A stretch of 42,406 nt of DNA from Verrucomicrobiota bacterium (GTDB lineage: Bacteria > Verrucomicrobiota > Verrucomicrobiia > Opitutales > Coraliomargaritaceae). Below, piece by piece: positions 35,930-42,406 of this stretch. The stretch is taken from the NCBI GenBank assembly GCA_009908325.1, contig JAAAPI010000103.1, forward strand, positions 1 to 42,406, given 5' to 3'. The translations under genes were made by a program, and so were the position numbers. Each line of letters begins with the position of its first letter. Position 1 is the stretch's first letter. The notes beneath the pieces were generated by a model. That model was not told where the DNA came from and did not search any database. It saw nothing but the letters and a program-made list of their open reading frames with translations.

Positions 35930-37147
35930 ATGCTTGGGGCTTTCTCGTTCTTCATGCGACGCATCCCATTATTTCTGCTCTCACTTGCCTGTTTTTTCTT
36001 CGCGGCCCCGCTGGTCACGGCGGAGACGATTACGCTTGATCCCCTGGATCGGGCGGGCGAAGGGCGCCTCGCCATCGCAGTCGAGAGCTCGGATAGGGGC
36101 GTGGGCACACTGGCGCGGCGGGCTTTCGGGCTGCACGGGGCATACGTCGGGGCACGCCCGGCGGACGCGGCCTTTGTGATCCGGTTGGAACCCTCGGGAA
36201 GCCGCTCCGTGCAGGTAAGCGTGGGTTCCGGGCAACCTTTCGTGGAGCAGCTTAGCCGGAACGTAACCGGAAGCGACTTGCAAAACGCCGTGCTCCGAGC
36301 CTGCGACCTGGTGGTCGAGGCGACTCTGCAGAGCCGCGGGTTTTTCGCAGGGAAGCTGGCCTTTGTCGGCAAACAGCGTGGGGTGTCGGAAATCTACACG
36401 AGCGACTTGCTCTTTTCCCGTCCCCGGCAAATCACGCGTGACCGCGCTTTGGTGACCGGGCCCAAGTGGTCGCCGGACGGACGGCGATTGCTCTACACGA
36501 CCTACCACAACTCGGGTTTCCCCGACATATACATGATCGACCTGAGCAGCGGCCGACGAAAACCCGTCGCGACCTACAAGGGGACGAACTCCGGGGCAGC
36601 CTTTAGCCCGGACGGGCGCCGAATTGCCATGGTCCTTTCCGGCACGGGGAATTCTGAGATCCATGTGGCCGACGCAAACGGACGTAATCCGCGCCGACTG
36701 ACGAATAATAAGAGCTTGGAGGCCAGTCCAAGTTGGTCGCCGGACGGGCGGCGCCTGGTTTATACCTCGGATGCTCCGGGGAAGCCTCAACTCTTTGAAA
36801 TTGCCAGCTCGGGCGGCCCGCCGCGCCGGATCCGGACCAATGTCAGCAGCTATTGCTCGGAGCCGGTCTGGAATCCGGTGGATGAATCGCTCATCGCGTT
36901 TACGGCAGCCGTGGGCGGCGGTTTCCAAATCGCGCTCTACGATGCCAAGACGCGAAGCAGTCGGATCCTGACGCAGGGTGCCTCTTCTTTGGAACCCGCG
37001 TGGTTGCGGGATGGACGGCATCTCGTTTTTACCCAACGTCAGGGCGGACGCACGCGGCTTATGCTGCTGGATAGCGAGACGGGCAAGGTCAGTGCCCTGC
37101 ACAAGCCGGGTTTCGGTGATGTTTCGTCGGCTAGTTTCGTCTATTGA
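35930..37147 (+). CDS. TolB-like periplasmic beta-propeller protein
   Basis: A 405-residue exported protein. The signal peptide reads MRRIPLFLLSLACFFFAAPL with cleavage after VTAE-like residues; ATG 35954 (MRRIPL) is an alternative start. The N-terminal domain (about 30-140) resembles the TolB domain that contacts Pal, and WSPDGRR, FSPDGRR and WSPDGRR repeats (about residues 182, 224 and 268) mark a six-bladed propeller; FIRLEPSG and FAGKLAFVGKQRGVSEIY fit TolB. Role inferred: outer-membrane stability. Other Tol-Pal genes are not adjacent, so a free TolB relative is also possible. It follows tsf by 42 bases. Confidence 0.82.
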   Translation: MLGAFSFFMRRIPLFLLSLACFFFAAPLVTAETITLDPLDRAGEGRLAIAVESSDRGVGTLARRAFGLHGAYVGARPADAAFVIRLEPSGSRSVQVSVGSGQPFVEQLSRNVTGSDLQNAVLRACDLVVEATLQSRGFFAGKLAFVGKQRGVSEIYTSDLLFSRPRQITRDRALVTGPKWSPDGRRLLYTTYHNSGFPDIYMIDLSSGRRKPVATYKGTNSGAAFSPDGRRIAMVLSGTGNSEIHVADANGRNPRRLTNNKSLEASPSWSPDGRRLVYTSDAPGKPQLFEIASSGGPPRRIRTNVSSYCSEPVWNPVDESLIAFTAAVGGGFQIALYDAKTRSSRILTQGASSLEPAWLRDGRHLVFTQRQGGRTRLMLLDSETGKVSALHKPGFGDVSSASFVY

Positions 37148-37161
37148 GCGTTCTTTCTGCG

Positions 37162-38022
37162 ATGAAGCGAATCTCTATCCAGCATGCGACCGAGTATAGC
37201 TTTTCGGAACCGGTCGAGTTTAGAGAGCACCGTTTGCTTCTTCGTCCGCGCGAGGGGCACGACATCCGCATTGTTGCCTCGAAGCTTGAGGTCAACCTCG
37301 CGCATGAGCTGAAGTGGTATCGGGATGTTTACGGTAATTCGGTTGGGGTCCTGCGATTGACCGAGCGGGGCACGCACCTGCGCATCGCGAGTGAGGTAGA
37401 ACTGGAGCACTACCAAACGCGGCCCCTCGACTTCATCGTGGATGAACGCGTGTTGACCTTTCCCTTCGTCTTCGAGCCGGAAGACCGCCTGGACCTGCTA
37501 CCGTATCGGACGCATATTTGGCCCAATAACATCGATTCGCTCAAACAGTGGGTCGCGCAATTTTGGAGACCGGGTCAGTCGATTGAAACCTACGTCTTGC
37601 TCACGCAGATGAGTCAAAAGATTGTATCCGAATTTCAATACCGCATGCGTGAAGATCCCGGCGTGCAGGCACCCATCGATACGTTGACGGAGGGTAGTGG
37701 GAGCTGTCGGGACTTTGCCGCGCTTTTTATTGAGGCCTGCCGCTATCTTGGTCTGGCAGCGCGTTTCGTCAGCGGCTACCTGCACAATCCGGGCTCCACG
37801 CAGCACGGCTCGACCCACGCCTGGTCGGAAGTCTATCTGCCCGGAGCGGGCTGGATCGGTTTTGATAATACCAGCGGCCAAGTGGCCGGGGCTGCGCACA
37901 TCGCGACGGCGGTGCATCGACACCCCGAGGCCGTGCCGCCGGTCAGTGGTTCCTTCGTTTCCCATCAACCGGTCCAAACAGACATGAGCGTGCAGGTTTC
38001 CGTGAGGGAGATCGCTGGCTGA
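37162..38022 (+). CDS. Transglutaminase-like cysteine peptidase
   Basis: A 286-residue protein with an N-terminal bacterial transglutaminase-like domain (MKRISIQHATEYSFSEPV, FREHRLLLRPR) and the catalytic core with Cys in GSGSCRDFAALFIEACR (about 189), His in STHAWSEVYLPGAGW and Asp in IGFDNTSGQ. Such proteins are often cytoplasmic peptidases or amidases of unknown substrate. ATG 37162 is used; the frame opens at TTG 37144, overlapping the TolB-like gene's stop. The short distance to the TolB-like gene suggests co-transcription. Confidence 0.88.
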   Translation: MKRISIQHATEYSFSEPVEFREHRLLLRPREGHDIRIVASKLEVNLAHELKWYRDVYGNSVGVLRLTERGTHLRIASEVELEHYQTRPLDFIVDERVLTFPFVFEPEDRLDLLPYRTHIWPNNIDSLKQWVAQFWRPGQSIETYVLLTQMSQKIVSEFQYRMREDPGVQAPIDTLTEGSGSCRDFAALFIEACRYLGLAARFVSGYLHNPGSTQHGSTHAWSEVYLPGAGWIGFDNTSGQVAGAAHIATAVHRHPEAVPPVSGSFVSHQPVQTDMSVQVSVREIAG

Positions 38023-38054
38023 ACGGCTACCGGTTCCGAGCCGGCTGACTGTTT

Positions 38055-38202
38055 TCATTCCCGGGAGCCGGGTTTGATGATCACGGGGAAGCTTAGTTCC
38101 TCTTGTAGGTGGTCGATCTTTCTTTGATACCGGGGCCAGCCGGTGATCGTGTCGTCGAGACTCCAGGTATTCCTTAAGGAACTTTTCACTGAATTTAAGC
38201 AT
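38055..38202 (-). pseudogene. Small frameshifted open-frame remnant
   Basis: On the minus strand MLKFSEKFLKEYLES runs from 38202 and, after a one-base shift, LDDTITGWPRYQRKIDHL and EELSFPVIIKPGSRE follow to a stop at 38055. Joined, these give a smooth small protein of about 48 residues, which suggests a decayed gene. No family was recognised. Confidence 0.3.
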
Positions 38203-38238
38203 GTGGGGTCGGATTGATCGGAGTCGTTCCACGATCCA

Positions 38239-38312
38239 AGCCGGAGCAAGCTCCGACACTACAAAAGCAGTGTAATTGGTGCTCGTGCGTAGTGTCCGAG
38301 CTTGCTCGGGCT
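38239..38312. repeat. Inverted repeat, 24-bp arms around a 26-base centre
   Basis: Left arm AGCCGGAGCAAGCTCCGACA (continuing CTAC) at 38239-38262 and right arm GTAGTGTCCGAGCTTGCTCG (continuing GGCT) at 38289-38312 are complementary at 22 of 24 positions. It differs in sequence from the 91-bp family. It lies just before the small frame at 38302. Confidence 0.7.
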
Positions 38313-38640
38313 GGCGTGTAGGGTTGGGATTGACGGGCCCGACGGTTTATGCCTGACTCTCGACAGGAAACTACCCCTTGCTGGCCTCGCTCTTTTCCTT
38401 TGGACGTTCAGTGCTTCGGGATCTGAGACGAAACTGTTCGACGAGCTGGCTGTCGCGAAGACCGAGTTTTACGAGGGCAACGACGTCGTCCACCGCATCG
38501 CCCTGCAAAAGCCCGGTCGGAAGATCTCAACGAGCAATGGCCGACCCTACGAAACAAACTTCGTCGCTATTAGCCTGGAAGGTGTTCCCCTCGTCATGCT
38601 CGACTCGGTGACGCGGATCAATTTCCGCCGGTCGGATTGA
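38302..38640 (+). CDS. Small hypothetical protein, start uncertain
   Basis: An open plus-strand frame of 112 codons. From about residue 22 it reads KLPLAGLALFLWTFSASGSE, like a signal sequence, then a charged region (TKLFDELAVAKTEFYEGNDV, IALQKPGRKIST) ending SVTRINFRRSD. No family is recognised. The only in-frame start is a TTG inside the preceding inverted repeat, so the true start may be lost or non-ATG; an ATG at 38349 is in another frame and stops after 25 codons. The gene may be broken by a frameshift. Confidence 0.35.
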   Translation: MLGLACRVGIDGPDGLCLTLDRKLPLAGLALFLWTFSASGSETKLFDELAVAKTEFYEGNDVVHRIALQKPGRKISTSNGRPYETNFVAISLEGVPLVMLDSVTRINFRRSD

Positions 38641-38658
38641 ATCCAGCCCGGCAGAAAA

Positions 38659-38749
38659 CGTAGGGGCTTCACTTGTGAAGACCGCCGAGCACCGGTCTTC
38701 CGGGTGCGCACGCCAAACCGGCGCGGACTTAACAAATGAAGCCCCAACG
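38659..38749. repeat. Decayed 91-bp inverted-repeat element
   Basis: Left arm CGTAGGGGCTTCACTTGTGA (plus AGACCG) is identical to that at 41196; the right arm (38724-38749) reads CGGACTTAACAAATGAAGCC, with several changes. Length is 91 bases, the same as the copy beside metH. Confidence 0.75.
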
Positions 38750-38782
38750 AGATGGATGCATCAACTTCGCTCTTTCGGCAGG

Positions 38783-38896
38783 TTAATACCCCCGGATCGG
38801 GGGCCAGGCACTCCTTGTAGATTCGGGGCTGAGGCCTTTGCGTTCGGAGTAATCCTGCATCGGGTCTTGGTCGATTGGGCCCACTGGGAAGTATTT
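38783..38896 (-). pseudogene. Remnant of the metH 3' end
   Basis: The minus strand encodes KYFPVGPIDQDPMQDYSERK then GLSPESTRSAWPPIRGY and TAA: 37 codons plus stop that align without length change to the last 37 residues of the intact metH product (24 identical by eye). A one-base loss after GAA and a one-base gain in the C-run (compensating indels) scramble the stretch around ESTRSAW. Weaker similarity runs to about 38935. It has no upstream gene body, so it is a duplicated fragment. Confidence 0.85.
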
Positions 38897-38909
38897 CGCT
38901 CCATGGGGT

Positions 38910-39041
38910 AAACAAAAGAGCATCATTTTTTACTTGAGCTAACCAGTAGGGAGGTTTTTCCTGACCCATATCAATTGTTGGGTGCATCTGAGGTGGAATT
39001 CTCTTTCCTATCGCGAGGGCATCTATTGAGTCGGGGCTTGA
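38910..39041. other. Leader of the restriction-modification pair
   Basis: The 130 bases between the metH remnant and the methyltransferase start are AT-richer than their surroundings (CATCATTTTTTACTTGAGC). No clear promoter, no C-protein box repeat and no controller gene were recognised. Confidence 0.4.
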
Positions 39042-40376
39042 ATGATGGCAGAACATAGACCAATCGGAGTGGATCTTTTTGCGGGAGCGGGCGGCATGAG
39101 CTTGGGCTTTGAGCAGGCGGGCTTCGACGTAATGGCTGCGGTCGAAATCGACCCGGTGCATTCGGCCATCCATAAGTATAATTTTCCGGAATGCGCTGTT
39201 TTGCCCCAATCCGTTCAGGATATCGACGGTGACCTCATCCGCAAAGTGTCTCCCATCGGCGATCAGCCGGTGAATGTGGTTTTCGGCGGTGCGCCCTGCC
39301 AGGGGTTTTCTTTGATCGGTCAGCGGGTGCTGGATGATCCGCGCAATTCCTTGGTCAAAGATTTCGTCCGCATTGTTGGCGAACTGGATGCCGATTATTT
39401 TGTTTTTGAGAACGTCAAAGGGTTGACGGTCGGCAAGCATAAGAAATTTTTGTATGAATTGATCGAGACCTTCGAGGCGAATGGCTACAACGTGCGTAAG
39501 GAGTGGCGGGTCTTGAATGCAACGAATTATGGAGTGCCTCAGGATCGCCAGCGCCTTTTTCTGCTCGGTGCGAAGAAGGGATTGAAAGTGCCCCTCTATC
39601 CGGAGGCGACCACTGTGCAGCCGGGCAAACACTCAGATTTACTCAATGAAATCGGGCCGACTTGTTTGGACGCGCTCGACGATTTGCCCGATGCGGAACA
39701 GTTCGATGCGCTCCATCAGACGGACCAAGCCAACGTCCCGATTTGGACGGCTCATTCCGTATATGCGAGGGAGATGCGCTGCGAAAGTCCCAAAGCATGG
39801 CATAAGGGCTACCGGCGGAAATGGAATCCAAACGTGCTCACATCCAGCTACCGGACGGAACACAGCAGCATTTCGCGCACCCGATTCGCCGAAACGGATC
39901 CCGGCTCGGTCGAGCCGATCTCGCGCTTTTTCAAACTTTCGCCCGAAGGGGTCAGCAATACACTGCGTGCCGGCACCGATGGCGCACGCGGAGCGTTTAC
40001 CAGCCCGCGCCCCATCCACTACCGGCACAATCGCTGCGTGACGGTTCGCGAAATGGCACGCCTGCACGGTTTCCCTGATTGGTTCCGCTTCAACCACACC
40101 AAGTGGCATGGTGCCCGTCAAATCGGGAACGCCGTCCCGCCGCCACTTGCACGAGCCGTAGCTTCCGCCGTGATCGAGGCTATGGATATTCAAGTCGCCA
40201 GGCCCAAGCGGACACTCGGGCTTGGCGACGAAGCCTTGCTCCGCATGGATATGACCCAGGCCGCCAAATATTGGAACGTGCCCGCGCCCTTGAGCAAGCG
40301 GACCCTGAAGAGCGGCGCGAAGAAGCGCACCCAGGCGCAAACCGAAGAAGCGCGCCTGAAACTTTTAGCCTCCTGA
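39042..40376 (+). CDS. DNA (cytosine-5-)-methyltransferase
   Basis: A 444-residue C5-cytosine methyltransferase. SAM motif I GVDLFAGAGGMSLGFEQAGF (residues 9-28), motif IV GGAPCQGFS with catalytic C86, motif VI FENVKGL (122-128), motif VIII QDRQRLFLLG, and motifs IX-X EMARLHGFPDWFRF and QIGNAVPPPLARAVA. The target recognition domain lies at about 215-300; its sequence does not tell the specificity. The C-terminal 60 residues (RPKRTLGLGDE, KRTLKSGAKKRTQ) are an extra basic tail. Start ATG 39042 or 39045. The endonuclease gene follows 5 bases after its stop; together they form a type II restriction-modification pair. Confidence 0.95.
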   Translation: MMAEHRPIGVDLFAGAGGMSLGFEQAGFDVMAAVEIDPVHSAIHKYNFPECAVLPQSVQDIDGDLIRKVSPIGDQPVNVVFGGAPCQGFSLIGQRVLDDPRNSLVKDFVRIVGELDADYFVFENVKGLTVGKHKKFLYELIETFEANGYNVRKEWRVLNATNYGVPQDRQRLFLLGAKKGLKVPLYPEATTVQPGKHSDLLNEIGPTCLDALDDLPDAEQFDALHQTDQANVPIWTAHSVYAREMRCESPKAWHKGYRRKWNPNVLTSSYRTEHSSISRTRFAETDPGSVEPISRFFKLSPEGVSNTLRAGTDGARGAFTSPRPIHYRHNRCVTVREMARLHGFPDWFRFNHTKWHGARQIGNAVPPPLARAVASAVIEAMDIQVARPKRTLGLGDEALLRMDMTQAAKYWNVPAPLSKRTLKSGAKKRTQAQTEEARLKLLAS

Positions 40377-40381
40377 AAAAT

Positions 40382-41200
40382 ATGGCAGCAAAAAAGACCG
40401 CTCCGAATCGCTACTTACAATTGATTGAGAAAATTTTCTTTGATCGCTACACAAAAGGGGCAACCGAGTTTACTTTCCCGCGCGGCGATATGGAAGATGC
40501 GGCGAAAGATCTAAAGATTAAGCTGCCAAAGAATCTTGGCGATGTGATTTACGCCATCCGCTACCGGATCGGCCTTCCCGCGAAGATTAAAAAGACGCAG
40601 TCCAAAGGGATGGAGTGGATCATCCAGGGGGCTGGCCGTGCGATGTACGAGTTCAAGTTGGTGAAGGTGAACCGTATCCTCCCAAACCCGAATCTCATCG
40701 CGATCAAAATACCCGATGCTACACCCGAAATCATCACGGTTTATTCCCTTTCCGACGAGCAAGCACTGCTCGCCAAAGTGCGCTATAACCGGCTCATCGA
40801 TATCTTTCTCGGGATTGCCACCTATTCGCTCCAAAACCATCTGCGCACTTCTGTGAAAGGCACCGGACAGGTCGAGATCGATGAGATCTACGTCGGCGTC
40901 GACCGCAACGGTTGCCAATACGTGATTCCGGTTCAAGCCAAAGGCGGCACCGATCAACTTTCAGTCGTCCAAACCAAGCAAGACCTCGATTGCTGCGATG
41001 AGAAATTCCCAAGTCTCGTCTGCCGTAGCGTTTCCGCTCAATTCATCAATGATGATTTAATCGCGCTGTTCGAGCTAACACTGGAGGACGGTATGGTCAA
41101 AGTCGTTGAGGAGAAGCATTACCGCTTGGTGCCAGCTTCAAAGATTTCGGAGAAAGAACTGAATGTCTATCGTCAGAGGTGTGCGCAGCGGAAAACGTAG
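40382..41200 (+). CDS. Putative type II restriction endonuclease, PD-(D/E)XK type
   Basis: A 272-residue protein placed directly after the methyltransferase (5-base gap). A PD-(D/E)XK-like core is visible: GQVEIDEIYVGVDRNG (E165, D167, E168), a strand and PVQAKGG (Q185-A-K187). This fits a restriction nuclease cutting the sequence the methyltransferase protects; the specificity is unknown. N-terminal residues 1-100 (KIFFDRYTKGATEFTFPRGD) probably form the DNA-binding part. ATG 40382 is chosen because the longer frame overlaps the methyltransferase. The stop TAG lies inside the left arm of the 91-bp repeat element, so the last residues (QRKT) are supplied by repeat-border sequence. Confidence 0.78.
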   Translation: MAAKKTAPNRYLQLIEKIFFDRYTKGATEFTFPRGDMEDAAKDLKIKLPKNLGDVIYAIRYRIGLPAKIKKTQSKGMEWIIQGAGRAMYEFKLVKVNRILPNPNLIAIKIPDATPEIITVYSLSDEQALLAKVRYNRLIDIFLGIATYSLQNHLRTSVKGTGQVEIDEIYVGVDRNGCQYVIPVQAKGGTDQLSVVQTKQDLDCCDEKFPSLVCRSVSAQFINDDLIALFELTLEDGMVKVVEEKHYRLVPASKISEKELNVYRQRCAQRKT

Positions 41201-41446
41201 GGGCTTCACTTGTGAAGACCGCGACGTGTTGGTGCGCGAGCTTGGAAGACCGGTGCTCGGCGGTCTTCACGAGTGAAGCCCCTACGAGGGGGATACATCG
41301 AATATTCTCTTTCGGCGGCTCAATACCCCCGAATCGGGGCCAGCCACTTCTCGCAGACTTCGAGGCTGAGGCCTTTGCGCTGGGCGTAGTCCTGCATCTG
41401 GTCTCGGTCGATAGGGCCGACTTGGAAGTATTTGGCTTCGGGGTGG
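41191..41446. repeat. Right direct repeat flanking the restriction-modification pair
   Basis: It spans the end of the endonuclease gene, the 91-bp inverted-repeat element and the last codons of metH (to about K at 41433 and a little beyond). It is the intact counterpart of 38654-38909. Both run in the same direction, so recombination between them would remove the methyltransferase and endonuclease genes (about 2.5 kb). Confidence 0.85.
41196..41286. repeat. Complete 91-bp inverted-repeat element
   Basis: Arms of 26 bases, CGTAGGGGCTTCACTTGTGA (+AGACCG) at 41196-41221 and CGGTCTTCACGAGTGAAGCC (+CCTACG) at 41261-41286, pair at 25 of 26 positions around a 39-base centre. It lies between the stops of the converging endonuclease and metH genes and could serve as a two-way terminator. 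Other family members are at 2427-2518 and 38659-38749. Confidence 0.85.
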
Positions 41447-42406
41447 GCGAAATAGAGGCCGCTGACGGCGGAGCCGGGATCCATCGCGAAGTTACTCGTC
41501 AGGGTGGCACCGGTGTTTTTCTCGGCTTCGAGTAGGTCCCAGATGATTTGCTTCTCCGTGTGGTCAGGCTGGCTGGGGTAGCCGGCGGCCGGGCGGATCC
41601 CGCGATACTTTTCCTTGATCAGGGCTTCGTTGTCCAAGTTTTCATCGGGCGCGTAGCCCCAGATTTCCTTGCGCACCAGCTTGTGGCAATATTCGGCCAA
41701 AGCTTCCGCGAAACGGTCGCCGAGGGCTTTGACCATGATCGAATTGTAGTCGTCGTTGGCGTCTTCGAACTCTTTGGCGAAGGTATCGACACCTTCGATA
41801 CAACAGACGAAGGCACCGCAGGCGTCCTGCAGAGCGCTTTCCTTCGGCGCGACGAAGTCGCTCAGGGCGTAGTAAGTATCGCTGCCGGATTTCTTTTTCT
41901 GCTGGCGCAGGGTGTGGATCGTGTGGACGGTCTCGCCGGTCTCGGGGTGGTAGAGCTCGATGTCGTCGCCCACCGAGTTGGCAGGCAGCAGGCCGACGGC
42001 GCAGCGGGCGCGGAAGCGCTTCTCTCTGAGAATACGCTCCAGTAGCTCCTGGGCATCGGCGTAGATGCTGCGGGCCTGTTCGCCATACTTCTTGTGCTCG
42101 AGAATTTTTGGGTAGACGCCCTTGAGTTCCCAGGTCCAGAAGAGGGGGGAGTAATCAAAGTGCGCCGCAACGGTTTCCAGATCGACGTGGTCGTTGACGG
42201 TCAGGCCGATCTTCTTTGGGGCCACCATGTCGGACTTTTTCCATCCGGGGGCGAAGCGTTTCTGGCGGGCTTCTTCGAGCGGGATGAGTTCGGTGTCGGC
42301 CTGGCCGCGGGCGAAGCGTTCGCGGCGTTTTTCGTGTTCGGCTTCGAGCTCGGCTACGTAGGCCTCGCGTTTATCCGGGTTGAGGAGTTGGTTGCAGATT
42401 CCGGTG
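41320..42406 (-). CDS. metH: Cobalamin-dependent methionine synthase, C-terminal part (partial)
   Basis: The frame runs in from the right edge and ends at TGA 41322-41320; 361 residues are seen, covering the end of the cobalamin domain ([20 protein letters not shown]) and the SAM-binding reactivation domain. Visible: [54 protein letters not shown] (the typical RxxxGYPxxPDHxEK) and the final [19 protein letters not shown] with WLAPIRGY. The enzyme methylates homocysteine; this domain reactivates the cofactor with SAM and flavodoxin. No start codon is in the window. Its 3' end is duplicated 2.5 kb away, as described for the repeats; the gene itself is intact here. Confidence 0.95.
   Translation of the reverse strand, partial: TGICNQLLNPDKREAYVAELEAEHEKRRERFARGQADTELIPLEEARQKRFAPGWKKSDMVAPKKIGLTVNDHVDLETVAAHFDYSPLFWTWELKGVYPKILEHKKYGEQARSIYADAQELLERILREKRFRARCAVGLLPANSVGDDIELYHPETGETVHTIHTLRQQKKKSGSDTYYALSDFVAPKESALQDACGAFVCCIEGVDTFAKEFEDANDDYNSIMVKALGDRFAEALAEYCHKLVRKEIWGYAPDENLDNEALIKEKYRGIRPAAGYPSQPDHTEKQIIWDLLEAEKNTGATLTSNFAMDPGSAVSGLYFAHPEAKYFQVGPIDRDQMQDYAQRKGLSLEVCEKWLAPIRGY

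Larger units (their letters stand above)
38654..38909. repeat. Left direct repeat flanking the restriction-modification pair (decayed)
   Basis: This stretch matches 41191-41446 in the same orientation: both start GAAAACGTAGGGGCTTCACT, contain a 91-bp inverted-repeat element (here 38659-38749) and continue through CTCTTTCGGC and AATACCCCC into the metH 3' end. Many point differences and small indels show that this copy is no longer under selection. See the right copy and the metH remnant. Confidence 0.85.

Noticed and set aside
35981-37102. Minus-strand open frame of 373 codons
   Set aside because: Shadow of the TolB-like propeller gene; Arg/Pro-rich and without motifs.

Overview
The window looks like chromosomal DNA of a moderately GC-rich Gram-negative bacterium, most likely Verrucomicrobiota of the Opitutae (Puniceicoccales/Opitutales) type. 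This is inferred from protein style, from translation starts that almost never carry a Shine-Dalgarno sequence, from a LamG/beta-helix secreted protein ending in a DTDGDG-type segment, and from the mix of housekeeping genes. No rRNA or tRNA gene and no CRISPR array was seen, so placement to genus is not possible from the window alone.

Layout. 1-5.9 kb: the end of an unrecognised gene, a UvrD/PcrA helicase (-), isochorismate synthase (menF) and a CrtI-like FAD oxidoreductase. 6.2-11.2 kb: a four-gene cluster (+) of a free-standing MshEN-like protein, two response regulators whose NtrC-type AAA+ cores are degenerate, and a GspE/PilB assembly ATPase. This is the most unusual coding unit here. 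11.2-15.9 kb: cupin, secreted coiled-coil protein, trxB, pdxH, an mnmM-like methyltransferase and a DAO-family oxidoreductase. 16.0-17.75 kb: a gene graveyard with remnants of a DUF4143 ATPase, an ISAs1-type transposase and a class III cyclase, followed by a hairpin-rich tandem repeat. 17.8-19.9 kb: the large secreted LamG/beta-helix protein (-). 20.6-24.4 kb: M48 lipoprotein protease, M20 dipeptidase, two very small genes (one an entericidin-like lipoprotein), hemW. 24.4-26.9 kb: Ser/Thr kinase followed by rpoN (-). 27-33.7 kb: PHP phosphatase (+) and a minus-strand run pyrB-pyrC-CPBP protease-DAHP synthase-comM/yifB. 33.8-38.0 kb: A-type Fe-S protein, rpsB-tsf, TolB-like protein, transglutaminase-like protein (+). 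38.0-42.4 kb: decayed sequence, then a DNA cytosine methyltransferase plus restriction endonuclease, then the 3' part of metH (-).

Two structural stories stand out. First, the restriction-modification pair lies between two direct copies (about 255 bp) of the metH 3' end together with a 91-bp inverted-repeat element; the left copy is decayed, the right one belongs to the intact metH. This is the footprint expected of insertion with long target duplication. Second, the same roughly 91-bp element with about 26-bp terminal inverted repeats occurs again upstream of menF, so it is a dispersed MITE/REP-like family of this genome.

Functional links: rpoN is present, yet the two NtrC-like proteins next to the GspE/PilB ATPase have lost the Walker A lysine and GAFTGA loop needed to activate sigma-54. 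They are therefore more likely phospho-switchable partners of the ATPase than transcription activators. The other runs are conventional: pyrimidine synthesis (pyrBC), translation (rpsB-tsf), and B6, haem-related and tRNA-modification genes.
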